Source: Chara braunii
Lineage: Eukaryota > Streptophyta > Charophyceae > Charales > Characeae
NCBI GenBank assembly: GCA_003427395.1
Contig: BFEA01000054.1
Location: forward strand, 2,155,589-2,178,268
Reading direction: 5' to 3'
Length of the DNA stretch: 22,680 bases
Shown here: positions 9,804 to 17,948 of the stretch, one piece after another
Numbering within the stretch: position 1 is the first letter of the stretch
Layout of the letters: each line of letters starts with the position of its first letter
Notes under the pieces: model-generated
The model's database searches: none
What the model was told of the DNA's origin: nothing
Seen by the model: the letters and a program-made list of their open reading frames with translations, nothing else
Translations under genes and position numbers: made by a program

Positions 9804-9971
9804 TGAGCCTATTAAAGCTGAAGCCGGGTCAAATTTCAATCGATTTTTTGCATAGAAAAAATATTGCATAACAAAATAATCTATTGCGTGCTTTATCAAC
9901 TTGCTTGATTGATCAAAACTTCTGTTTTTTTGGTTGGTTTTGGATTTTTGTAAAGTTCTACTGAAAAAAAA
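9804..9971. other. AT-rich filler between rps3 and ccmC fragments
   Basis: AT-rich sequence with T- and A-runs. GTGAGCC directly follows the last S3 codon (AAG|GTGAGC), which could be either the 5' end of a group II intron or coincidence. No gene was recognised. Confidence 0.3.
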
Positions 9972-10313
9972 ACAGATGAAGGCGCTTTGTTCACCTTCTT
10001 CACTCTAGTTACTGGAAGTTTTTGGGGAAAACCTATGTGGGGAACCTTTTGGGTTTGGGATGCTCGAAACACTTCCGTATTAATACTGCTATTTATCTAT
10101 TTAGGTGCACTACGTTTTCTATTCTTTTCTGCAGATGTAGCTTCTCTTTTTGTTTGTATAGGTCTCATAAATATACCAATAATGAAATTCTCTGTAAATT
10201 GGTGGAACACTTTGCATCAACCTTCTAGTATTAGCCAATTTGGTACATCAATACATCTTTTTATGCTGATACCCATCTTTCTGATGTTTACTAGTTTTTT
10301 GTTGTTAACTTAA
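9972..10313 (+). pseudogene. ccmC: Mitochondrial cytochrome c maturation protein C, internal fragment
   Basis: CcmC is a membrane protein that presents heme to CcmE for cytochrome c assembly. Frame 3 gives FTFFTLVTGSFWGKPMWG, then TFWVWDAR with the family's Trp-rich heme-handling signature, hydrophobic helices (LILLFIYLGALRF and others) and SVNWWNTLHQPSSIS with the conserved His. The N-terminal third and the C-terminus are missing. Similarity ends at about 10310, directly against the inverted nad4 piece. Codons give Phe/Leu/Ile where many land plants need C-to-U editing, which suggests a lineage or source without heavy editing. Confidence 0.9.
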
Positions 10314-10545
10314 AGCTACTAGTGTCTGGCAGACTAATATTGGCTAAAGTAAAAAACAGAAAAATAGTAGAGAAGATAGGCATTGTACTGACTAAACCTC
10401 CATAATATTTAACAAGTCGGGTTTTATGTCGATCATATAAAGCACCTACACATAAAAAAAGGGTTGAAGAAACCAGTCCATGACTTAACATGAGTAAAAT
10501 ACTACCTTCAATTCCTTGTATATTCAATAAAGTGAAACTTCCCCA
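10314..10545 (-). pseudogene. nad4: NADH dehydrogenase subunit 4, exon fragment
   Basis: Nad4 is a proton-pumping membrane subunit of respiratory complex I. The minus strand reads NIQGIEGSILLMLSHGLVSS, then LYDRHKTRLVKYYGGLVSTMP and ANISLPDTSSF, a close match to the plant mitochondrial Nad4 core, with conserved His and Lys residues of the antiporter-like fold. It is cut after SSF, where the family continues with IGEF. The cut abuts the truncated ccmC. The 5' border of the exon lies next to a group II intron end. Confidence 0.92.
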
Positions 10546-10620
10546 CTGAGCAAAACATGCCAGCAGTACTCGAGTCCTCTCCGAACCGTACGAGATAGTC
10601 ACCTATCATACGGCTCTCTA
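10546..10620 (-). other. Group II intron 3' end with domain V
   Basis: On the minus strand, 10616-10583 is a 34 nt domain V: outer stem GAGCCGTA with TACGGTTC, inner stem ATAG/CTAT and a GTGA tetraloop of GNRA type. The catalytic AGC triad near its 5' end is present. It stands just before the nad4 exon, as expected for a mitochondrial nad4 intron, with domain VI and the splice site between. The exact intron identity cannot be set from this fragment. Confidence 0.8.
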
Positions 10621-11152
10621 TTCTACTTGTTTCGTAGTTCCAGTCTTCGAGTGAGTGAGTTGAGTGAGAGGCCGAAGTAAATAAAAGAAAACGCAAGAGC
10701 GCCCATAGGATCACGTATACAGACGATTTATTTTTAGAATTGAATTAATTTCGCCAGATTACGGAATACATACGTATTTTACGCTTCATGCCTTTTGCCC
10801 CATAGGCGCGTGAGCGCTTATAGAAAAACTGGCTTATAACGGTGGAACCGTTAGTTCTTATTTATACAAACAAAGAATCATGGCAATACCGTGGGAAGTC
10901 GGTGGATTGTATGTAGAAAAGAAAGCAATTCAATCAACGCGAGCGCCTTAACAGTACCCGTAACGACTGACTCGAAAGAGGAGAGCATGATTGATTTCAT
11001 GCTAATACGTCAGTACTCACCCAATTTCATTTCAATTGAGGATCTAGTTAGTTCCTAAGGCGAGCGGCTCGACTGACTCCTAATCGTATTGGATCTAGCA
11101 TATAAAGATGGAAAGCGTAGACGTATGACGCCGCCTTCGGCCTACGAGGTGA
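10621..11152. other. Mitochondrial-like non-coding DNA, possibly intron remainder
   Basis: No gene recognised. The part next to domain V on the minus strand is probably upstream group II intron sequence. No intact intron 5' end was seen. It includes CCGCCTTCGGCC-type small GC-rich palindromes near 11130, like others in this insert. Confidence 0.35.
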
Positions 11153-11236
11153 GATGGAATTGCACGTGTTTATGGATTAAACAAGATTCAAGCTGGAGAA
11201 ATGATCGAATTTTCCAGTGGTGTTAAAGGAATGGCA
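11153..11236 (+). pseudogene. atp1: ATP synthase F1 alpha subunit fragment
   Basis: Frame 2 reads [20 protein letters not shown] then SSGVKGMA, the very conserved N-terminal beta-barrel region of F1 alpha (family: [29 protein letters not shown]). Only 28 codons remain; both sides break off abruptly. It is a mitochondrial atp1 fragment; a chloroplast atpA origin is less likely given the neighbours. Confidence 0.8.
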
Positions 11237-11272
11237 CAGTCTGTCGCTTTTAACCAGTCGGTCGCGTTATCT
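11237..11272 (+). pseudogene. Possible tRNA-Lys(UUU) middle fragment
   Basis: The string CTTTTAACC...GTCGGTCGCG resembles the anticodon loop and variable region of mitochondrial trnK (loop CTTTTAA). No acceptor or T arm is present, and the anticodon stem does not pair well, so the identification is weak. Confidence 0.25.
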
Positions 11273-11275
11273 CAT

Positions 11276-11347
11276 TGGAGTATAGCGAAGTGGAAAGGCA
11301 TCGGTTTTTGATACCAACATGCAAAGGTTCGAATCCTTTTACTCCAG
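11276..11347 (+). tRNA. trnQ: tRNA-Gln (anticodon UUG), mitochondrial type, probably decayed
   Basis: A 72 nt cloverleaf. The acceptor stem TGGAGTA/TACTCCA is perfect with discriminator G. The anticodon loop TTTTGAT carries TTG, and the T arm AAAGG-TTCGAAT-CCTTT is perfect. The anticodon stem has a C-A mismatch (TCGGT with ACCAA) and the D stem has a G-G mismatch. No CCA is encoded. With trnQ of plant mitochondria as the source, these mismatches fit a non-functional nuclear copy. Confidence 0.85.
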
Positions 11348-11659
11348 CGATTAATTCCAATTCAGTTTTTGTTTTGAAAGCTGACGTATTAAACTTCGGA
11401 AACCTCCAAAAGAAGCCAAAACAAGTGCCCAGAAACGGGTACAACGTTCTATAAACCAAGCAATTATCATCGATCGATCGTCGTGCCTCCGTGTTGTTAA
11501 ACAGAACCATGCCGGATGGAATGGATGACTCCAAGTGAAATGAAATGTAAATGGACGGGCGCAACGTTGACTGTTACCGCCGCAAAGCGGCGGCCTATTT
11601 AATTTCATTTGGTGATCACGGGGGGCACGCAACCCGTGCCGCTGGCCCGGCGGAAACAT
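11348..11659. other. Mitochondrial-like spacer with GC-rich hairpins
   Basis: No gene recognised; open frames on both strands here match no family I know. CCGCCGC-AAA-GCGGCGG (11577-11593) is a perfect 7 bp hairpin, and GGCACG-CAACC-CGTGCC lies near 11626. Such small palindromes are common in organelle spacers. Confidence 0.4.
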
Positions 11660-11796
11660 CCAGGAGGCACACAGTCAAAGATTTGCCTGGTGTAAAATAC
11701 CATTGTATTCGAGGAGTGAAATACTTACAAAGAATTCCTAATCGACGTCGAGGCAGATCAAAATATGGTACCAAAAAACCCCAAATTGAAATATGA
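11660..11796 (+). pseudogene. rps12: Mitochondrial ribosomal protein S12, C-terminal fragment
   Basis: Frame 1 reads [20 protein letters not shown] then [17 protein letters not shown] and a normal stop (TGA 11794-11796). This is the universal S12 C-terminus (GGRVKDLPGV+YH..RG...., [13 protein letters not shown]). S12 sits at the decoding centre. The N-terminal two thirds are missing; the reading before about 11665 is unrelated. Confidence 0.88.
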
Positions 11797-12066
11797 ACCG
11801 AAAAATCTCACAAGTCTCGCTCTTCGAGCCTTTGATTTTAGAGACGCTTCGCGTCTGAATCCCACGCATTGGAACCGAAGGATGCATTACATCCGCTTCG
11901 CAGATGATTTTCTAGTAGCAATCTCTGGTCCACGATCAGAAGCAGTGAAACTGAGATCTGAATTGGAATCGTTCCTTAGAGACAAACTCCAATTAACACT
12001 GAGTATGGACAAAACCCATATTACCCATGTGTCGAAAGGAGTACCTTTCCTTGGCCGCAACATCTT
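11797..12066 (+). pseudogene. Group II intron maturase, RT-domain fragment
   Basis: Frame 2 from about 11830 reads NRRMHYIRFADDFLVAISG, then FLRDKLQLTLSMDKTHITHV and GVPFLGRNIF. The FADD box (11897-11908) is the RT catalytic motif, and the following blocks are typical of mitochondrial group II intron maturases. These proteins help splice and mobilise their host intron. Neither the N-terminal RT region nor domain X is present. It begins right after the rps12 stop and ends at the return to integrase sequence near 12066. Confidence 0.85.
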
Positions 12067-12276
12067 TCGAAGTATGCGGTGGCGGACGTAGTGTTGCTGT
12101 ATGACTCGTCTCTGGAGAAACAATGGTCGCGTAAATTGGACAAGCGATGGTTAGGTCCTTACCGTATTCGACGGTGTGGGCAGCATGGGGCGTATGAGAT
12201 CGAAGAGCTAGATGGCACGCCATGGAGTGATTGGGTTTTGGGTTCGAAGCTGAAAAAGTTTGTGGGGCGGGATTGA
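12067..12276 (+). pseudogene. pol: Integrase C-terminal end with GPY/F module
   Basis: Frame 1 reads SKYAVADVVLLYDSSLEKQ, then KLDKRWLGPYRI and a stop (TGA 12274-12276). VLLYDSS and KRWLGPYRI are the GPY/F module at the end of Ty3/gypsy integrases, which takes part in DNA binding and multimerisation. It is the continuation of the core broken at about 9520. No chromodomain follows. Confidence 0.9.
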
Positions 12277-12462
12277 GGTGTGTTGGAAAGTGTCTTAGAT
12301 GAGTTTTCTTATGATTTGGTTGAGTCCATGATGTGGTAGGGTGGCATATTAGTTTAGCTTGGACTAGGTCTCGGTTTAAGAGTCCTAGGTTTTAGTGAGT
12401 AAGTCAGATATATAAGGGTCTATCTATACTCATTCTATTTTGCTCCTGTCATCCATCGTTAT
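12277..12462 (+). promoter_or_regulatory. Promoter-like gap with TATA box before the 3' ORF
   Basis: TATATAA at 12409-12415 is the best TATA match near this ORF. It stands about 50 bp before the ORF opens and about 110 bp before its first in-frame ATG (12523). Just upstream, CTAGGTCTC and AGAGTCCTAG (about 12365-12389) form an imperfect stem-loop. Promoter function is inferred from position. Confidence 0.4.
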
Positions 12463-15400
12463 GTGTGCAAGGACAACTTTTCGAAGTTGGCCATAGCCAG
12501 TGAGGCGGGAGGATGGCGGGACATGGAGAGCAGCGGACAGCCGCGTCAGCGATCCTGGATCCATTTTGCTACTATGGTGGACATGTTTTTCCATTTCTGG
12601 ATGGATTGGTTAGACAGGTCTGGGTCCTCAGATTATATTCTCTCCTAGTTGATGGAGCGAGTTAGGGGTACAGGTAGGTATGTGGAATGCGTGGCTCGGA
12701 TTACGAGAGACTCTTTGGATTGGTGTCAGTTCGCCAGGAGGATGCTGAGGTTGAGACCCCAGCCTTTGGATCGACGGGGTAGGCCCATGCATTTCGACGG
12801 GGCCAACCTGGACCAGTTTCTTGAGAGTTTTGCCATCTTAGCCAGTGAGCAGAGATGGACTGAGGTGCAGGGTATCCGACAGATTCGGCATTGGGTTATT
12901 TCTGAGCTTAGACACGAGGTGAGTGCGTTGATACCCTCCATATTGTCCTGGAGGGGGCTTGAGGCAACACTTAGAGGTGCGTTTCCAACTAGTAGGAGGC
13001 GCAGTCTGTATAGGGGAGATCGGGATTATATCCCAGAGCTCAGGATATGGGTTGAGGAGCGACAGCGGGATCGGAGGCAGGGAGGAGATGAGCAACACGA
13101 TATCCCGCGTGTGCATCATATGGAGAGAGGAGCGGATTATGGTGAGACAACTGTAGAGGCTGCTCATGAGGAGAGAGCCAGTGCCGTTGAGAGGCCAGCT
13201 GAGGCTACGACCGGAGGAGAGGAGGCTATATTACCTACGAGTGAGTGGTATGACGACTCGTTGGCGCTGAGTGTGGAGGTAGTGCGAGAGCTCGAGACAG
13301 GGAGAGCTGGTCAGGAGGAGACTCAGAGAGTGGAGGAGATTGTTCAGCCAGATGAGACGGCGGTGGCCCCAGACATAGGAGCGGATACGTTGGGAGGTTC
13401 GTTACCTCAGCAGGAGAGTGTGTCCCGAGCATCGTCAGGAGATAGGGGAGATCGCCCGCTGAGGTGGAGAGACACCCATGGTGTGATAGATGGGCTGCCA
13501 GTGATTGAGGTGCGGTCTACAGATGAGCCGACTACTACATCAGTAGGGCAAGAGCAGCTTGGGGAGGTTGAGACATTGCTATCGCAAGGGGAGCTGCCTG
13601 CGTTGGAGGAGGTTCAGACGGGTGAGGAGGCGCAGAGATCTGAGGATTCCTTGACTACCCTACTATATACTATCGAGTCCCCTAGCCTGTTGATGCGGCA
13701 GGAAGAGTCCCAATTGGCGGACGGAGAGAGAGAGACGCAGCGTATAGAAGATGAGGTGTTGAGGATAGACCCGGGGGCCCATATGGATGATCTCCACGCA
13801 GACGGCTTGGTGTCGTCACCGCTAGTCTTCGATGAGACTCCTCGTCGAGATGACGAGAGAGAGGGAGGCAGTATGGGTGCTCATGTCGAGACAGATATGA
13901 GGTCTACTCAGGATGAGCTGGAGACGCAGAGAGGGGAACCCTCAACTGAGACACAGAGGGTAGAGGAGCGCGAGCAGGCTGGTGGAGACACATGGTTAGC
14001 TGAGAAGATGAGGAGGATGCCGCCATTACGTTTCCCTAGCTGGGAGGCTTTTGAGCTGGGAGGCCAGGCTGCTAGGCCAGTTTTATCTGAGGATCAGAGG
14101 ATTGGAGGACTTAGAGTGCTCCATGATGACCTCACACTGCAGAGGGATTACATCGCCAGAGGCCTTACTGCAGCACGCTAGGCGACTGAGGATGTGAGAG
14201 ACTATGCTCTGAGAGTCGCTACTAGGTCCTTTGAGTTGTGTAGTGAAAGACGGGAGGAGCACGAGGCTTTGGGAGCATTGGTGGAGGACATCCGTTCCCT
14301 GATAGAGAGGAAAGAAGTTCAGACTTTAGAGGAGGCTGAGGCGGTGTTGCGTATCCAAGCAAGGGAAGCAAGTGACTGGAGGGCACAGGTACAGAGGGTG
14401 CTTACATAGTATGAGCCTCCCGCAGACGCATCAGACAGGGATCGTTTGGAGCGCAAAGTCGTCCTCGAGACCGTGCGTGCCTCAAAGTTGGAGAGTCAGG
14501 TATCGACCCTGGTCAGGCTGAGGAGAGAGACGGAGGAGCGGACAATGCAGCTGTTCTACGAGGATGCTGCGACAACCGGATGGAAGGAGGAGGTTAGACT
14601 GCGATGACAGACGGCAGCAGAGCCCATGCGAGCAGAGGAGCGAGAGAGAGCGGAGGTCGGACTCCAGGCGAGGTTGTTATCCGAGGCATCTGTGAGAGAG
14701 TTGGCGGAGGTCATGCAGCATGTCAGGCGTTTGTCTCGATCTGAGGTCGAGCGGGGTGAGACGTTGCAGGACGTAGTGCGGAGGATGGACGCGTTGGAGA
14801 GAGAGAACAGGGGGTTGAGAGATACGGTTCAGGGCCTCAGCCTTAGCATGGAGAGTTTGAGGCGACTGACGCTGCGCATCGAGCAGAGGGTTATGAGTTT
14901 GGAGCAGGGGCAGAGGACTCACGTGCCGACAGGGCCGGTTGGTGAGAGAGCTTCAGGGGGATCATATTCTGCTACAGAGCGGACGCGAGTTTTTCGGGAG
15001 ACGGAGCCATGGACCTTGGGGTTGGGAGTCACCAGACAGGACAGTTGGGCAGAGGGATCTATGGGAGTTAGGCCGGTATCAGAGGGAGAGACTAGCACTG
15101 TGGACAAGTTTATGCTTGCCACATGTGAGGTAGCACCCGTAGGACAAGGCCAGGTGCGTACTATGGACCAGACTCCCCCTCTAGAGTTGGGAGTACGAGA
15201 GGGAGTTGTGGAGCCCCGAGATGGCATACTTCGAGACGGCGCGCAGGATCCATACGTGACACCATTCGGGACCTTGCCCACCGCCGCATCTCCGAGCCCT
15301 GACGTGATGGAGGAGGTGGCTCGTGGACTTGCTCAGAGGTCTGCCGCACAGGATGGGAGGAGAACTACTGAAGGATCGGCGAGGGTGTTGAGTCCTGATG

Positions 15401-15678
15401 AGGTGGACAGAGCTATAAAGGAGGTGACTACCAGATTGGAGAGCACTCAGACCCAGGCCTCACCCGCGCTCAAGAGGGCGAAGGTTGGGGAAGAGAGCGC
15501 GCGTGACAGATGTTCATGGTGTGGCAGGGGAGGACATCATAGGGGAGACTGCCCTGCTTTTCAGCATGATCTTGATAGAGGGATTGTGCAATTTGATGCA
15601 CAGGGACGCCTTATGGACATGCACCACGCCCGCATCCGACAGGGACGCCATGATATGTATGTAGGTGGCAGTATATAG
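12463..15678 (+). pseudogene. Long gag-like ORF 3' of integrase with C-terminal CCHC knuckle
   Basis: Frame 1 is open for 1,071 codons except for TAG 12646, TAG 14179, TAG 14407 and TGA 14605; it ends at TAG 15676-15678. No frameshift was found. The N-terminal part (about 12780-13010) resembles a retrotransposon Gag domain: MHFDGANLDQFLESFAILA, then W-x-GLEATLRGAFP, parallel to FKGDKVSEWLELLEQ and W-x2-FKVEMQRRY in the first gag. The middle is acidic with five (E/T)xQR-hydrophobic-E repeats. Coiled-coil-like Arg/Glu/Leu segments fill about 14200-14910. C-x2-C-x4-H-x4-C stands at 15511-15552. It could be an extra 3' ORF of the same element or the gag of a neighbouring element; no protease or RT follows. 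Confidence 0.7.
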
Positions 15679-16560
15679 CAGCCTGGGTTTGACACTGAGG
15701 GAGGATGAGTGACGTCCGATTTTTCTCGACTTGGACTTCTGATCATGGGCATGAGGATTTGAGAGGATGGTGAAATCTTGTTATGGGTTTTGTGGTATAT
15801 GATGGTTACCTAGGACATGTTTTTGGTTCAGTTGTGAGTTAGTCTGGGTTGCCTAGATAGAGATATATCCTGACAGTGTGCTATTTAGGTGATAGGCCCT
15901 GGAGGAGGTGAGGATTTACAGTTCCTTGAGTCTATGATACGCCTGAGGACCAGACACAGACTAGGTTACATATGGGGGAGACTTCGTGTGGTTTGAGTAG
16001 TGAGAGTGTGAGCTTGTGATACGGTGCGTTGGTCGTATGAGGATCCAGGATGTGAGAGTGACTTGGGGGTGGGTCCTGATGACCAGAGACTATTCTCATG
16101 ATTGCGAGTTTTCGTTTTTCTGTGAGAGGGTACGTTTGAGTGCATTTGAAATCTTTCTCTTTGAGTTGTTTCTCTCCTAAGACTCGGAGCGTGCTATGTT
16201 TGGGTTTGGATTTTTGAGGATTCTCAGAGAAACATTTGTTGATCCAGACTTTGGCACGAAGGATGTTTCATGTACATATATTTTCTATAGGTATCACGTT
16301 TACGATACCACTTTCTTTGTCTATCTCTGATTGAGGATGTCTCACCTTTAAGTGTGGATCGTGATGTGAGGTCTCGTGTGGAACCAGGAAGCCAATAAAC
16401 CTTTCTCACACCGAGTGTGAATCTTGCTCACTCTTGTGTTGATGGTCATTTTTGTATTTGGTTGTCAAATGCATTGAGATTGTTTGACTAACGGATACGT
16501 TTATCTGCGCTTTGCTATGGAAAGGCTGAACCAGTATGGCGGCCTAAGAAATGTGGATAT
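15679..16560 (+). other. 3' flank of the gag-like ORF, no gene
   Basis: No gene recognised. GAGGGAGGATGAGTGACG just after the ORF (about 15695-15715) is a short purine run followed by TGA, which could be a polypurine tract and LTR start, but no matching 5' copy was found. AATAAA follows at 16394. Confidence 0.35.
16394..16399 (+). terminator. AATAAA polyadenylation signal
   Basis: AATAAA about 715 bp downstream of the gag-like ORF and in the same orientation, followed by a TG-rich stretch (CTCTTGTGTTGATGG). Use as a signal is inferred. A second AATAAA is at 16681-16686. Confidence 0.35.
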
Positions 16561-16660
16561 TGGGATGGGGACCGTAGAGGAGTCACCCATGGAGGTGTTT
16601 ATATGGATGGGGGCCCGCAGAGGAGTCACCCATGTGTTTTGTGAGGCGGGGGTCCGGTGA
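16561..16660. repeat. 43 bp direct duplication
   Basis: AGAGGAGTCACCCATG occurs at 16576-16591 and again at 16619-16634, within a longer similar context (GGATGGGG...). A third, weaker copy follows at about 16640-16670. No coding capacity. Confidence 0.55.
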
Positions 16661-16699
16661 TGAGTGGCCCGCGTGATTTGAATAAAGATTGGTTGATGA

Positions 16700-17071
16700 G
16701 ATAAAGTGAGGCGCAATGCAAGCCGTGATGATTTCAGTTTGTTTTGCAGAAAACTGCCAAAGGATAACCAAGCTTATGAGATTATTTGCATATATGGTGA
16801 GAAGTTCCCTCAAGAAGCAGGGTCACTTGGTTGTGAGGCTCTAGGACCCGCAACCGTTTCTGTCGTGATCAAACAGTGTGACTGCAAGCTAAGGGCTGGT
16901 CCTAGGGTATATGAGAGGCCTAAGCCGGGGGTTAATCCGGTATCATTGGGCTAACCCCAGTGAAGGGCTGCTGTCCCGCGCAACCAGGACAACGGACCTC
17001 TAGCCTAGCCTGAACTTGGAGCCTGGAAGGGTGATCTACACCTTGTCATCATTTTATTTTATAGTAAAAAG

Positions 17072-17121
<50 letters not shown>

Positions 17122-17133
17122 CTATTATTATTA
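16700..17133 (+). repeat. Possible retroposon end with (ATT)n tail
   Basis: Sequence without recognised coding domains is followed at 17072-17133 by about 20 ATT units, interrupted once. GGGGTTA/TAACCCC (about 16927-16956) forms a stem-loop shortly before. Some non-LTR elements end in simple trinucleotide tails, so this may be a 3' end; the microsatellite itself is certain, the retroposon is inference. Confidence 0.4.
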
Positions 17134-17948
17134 CTGTTTACTGTTATCATTATGGGTGGACTATATATTAAGCCAATTACGGGTCATTCCGAAGGACTCT
17201 GACTAGGGTGATGACTAGGGGGTACTTAGGTCCAAAGATAGGAGTCGCCTTAGCATTGCGAAAGCAATGTAGGCAACATCGTAGCCTAAAGATGAGATGA
17301 ACCGTGACTTGGTCTGATCAGCCGAGACATGGTGAGCCTAGGGCAATGCTATATCCTTACCTGTGACTGGACGCCGGGGAAAGGTTAATTGTGATCTTAA
17401 GATTGTGAGGAGTAGGCTGAGTGTAGCACTGAGATAGTTGTGAAAAAGTGAGCTACTCAGTGGGCGTAGACCTTTGAGTGGTAAGGCTACCCAGGGGAGT
17501 ATGCTATTGATATGAGATTCATTGCAGGATTGGGCTACCTGGGGGAGCACACTTTGAATTTGCTTAAGGTACTCAAGAGGGGTTGGCAATCTGCATCAGT
17601 TTGTGCTGCAAAGTGGTCCCACTCGTGACCAATTGTCTTGCCCAAAGCTCAAGCCTGAAGATGAGAGTTGCTTGCAACTCGAATTCAGAAGGCACCCAAC
17701 AAAAATCGGAAGGCGTCTAGGGCACGCGGAGGGGCAAGTGTTTGAATATTGGGGTTGACCAATGGCGGTAGTACAAAGAAAGTATCTCTGTGAGTCCGAC
17801 AGGAGATGCAGGTTGGAGTCCTGCCCGTCAGAGGGATGTCGCAAGACTAGAATGTTTGATCCAAAGCTGAGCCCTTCCGATTATACGGATTTGGTTATTC
17901 CTTTGGTCAGTCTATGTTGTTATTTGGGATTGGCATGTTTCTCCGAGT
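17134..17948. other. No recognised gene
   Basis: Open frames of 60-83 codons on both strands have no motifs and no consistent codon signal. A tRNA T-arm-like hairpin at 17808-17824 (GCAGG-TTGGAGT-CCTGC) lacks a convincing cloverleaf around it. Confidence 0.4.

Larger units (their letters stand above)
9520..12066. mobile_element. Mosaic insert of mitochondrial gene fragments (NUMT-like) inside integrase
   Basis: About 2.5 kb lying between two integrase pieces contains, in order, rps3 tail (+), ccmC (+), nad4 exon with group II intron end (-), atp1 (+), trnK-like piece, trnQ (+), rps12 tail (+) and a maturase RT piece (+). All are truncated, and orientations are mixed. Flanking DNA is retrotransposon, so transfer of mitochondrial DNA to the nucleus is the simplest reading. 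About 130 integrase codons, including the catalytic Glu, are absent, so this was a replacement rather than a clean insertion. A mitochondrial genome carrying a captured retrotransposon, or a chimeric assembly, remains possible. Confidence 0.75.
2700..12276 (+). mobile_element. Degenerate Ty3/gypsy retrotransposon, interrupted by mitochondrial-like DNA
   Basis: Domain order on the + strand is upstream ORF, gag with CCHC knuckle, aspartic protease (DTGA), reverse transcriptase (YIDD), RNase H, integrase (HHCC, D,D) and GPY/F. Integrase following RNase H defines the Ty3/gypsy order and excludes Ty1/copia. The copy is dead: it has in-frame stops at 3776, 4862, 6796, 7414, 7954, 7960, 8350 and 8712, frameshifts near 3390, 8660, 9010 and 9230, and a mosaic insert of about 2.5 kb inside integrase. 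LTRs, primer-binding site, polypurine tract and target duplications were not found by eye, so the outer limits are those of the coding region only. Confidence 0.9.

Noticed and set aside
17072-17133. CRISPR-like or satellite array
   Set aside because: It is a plain ATT microsatellite; no direct repeats with unique spacers exist anywhere in the window.
17760-17850. Possible tRNA gene because of the T-arm-like hairpin 17808-17824
   Set aside because: The loop lacks the TTC core (TTGGAGT) and no acceptor or anticodon stem of proper size could be drawn.
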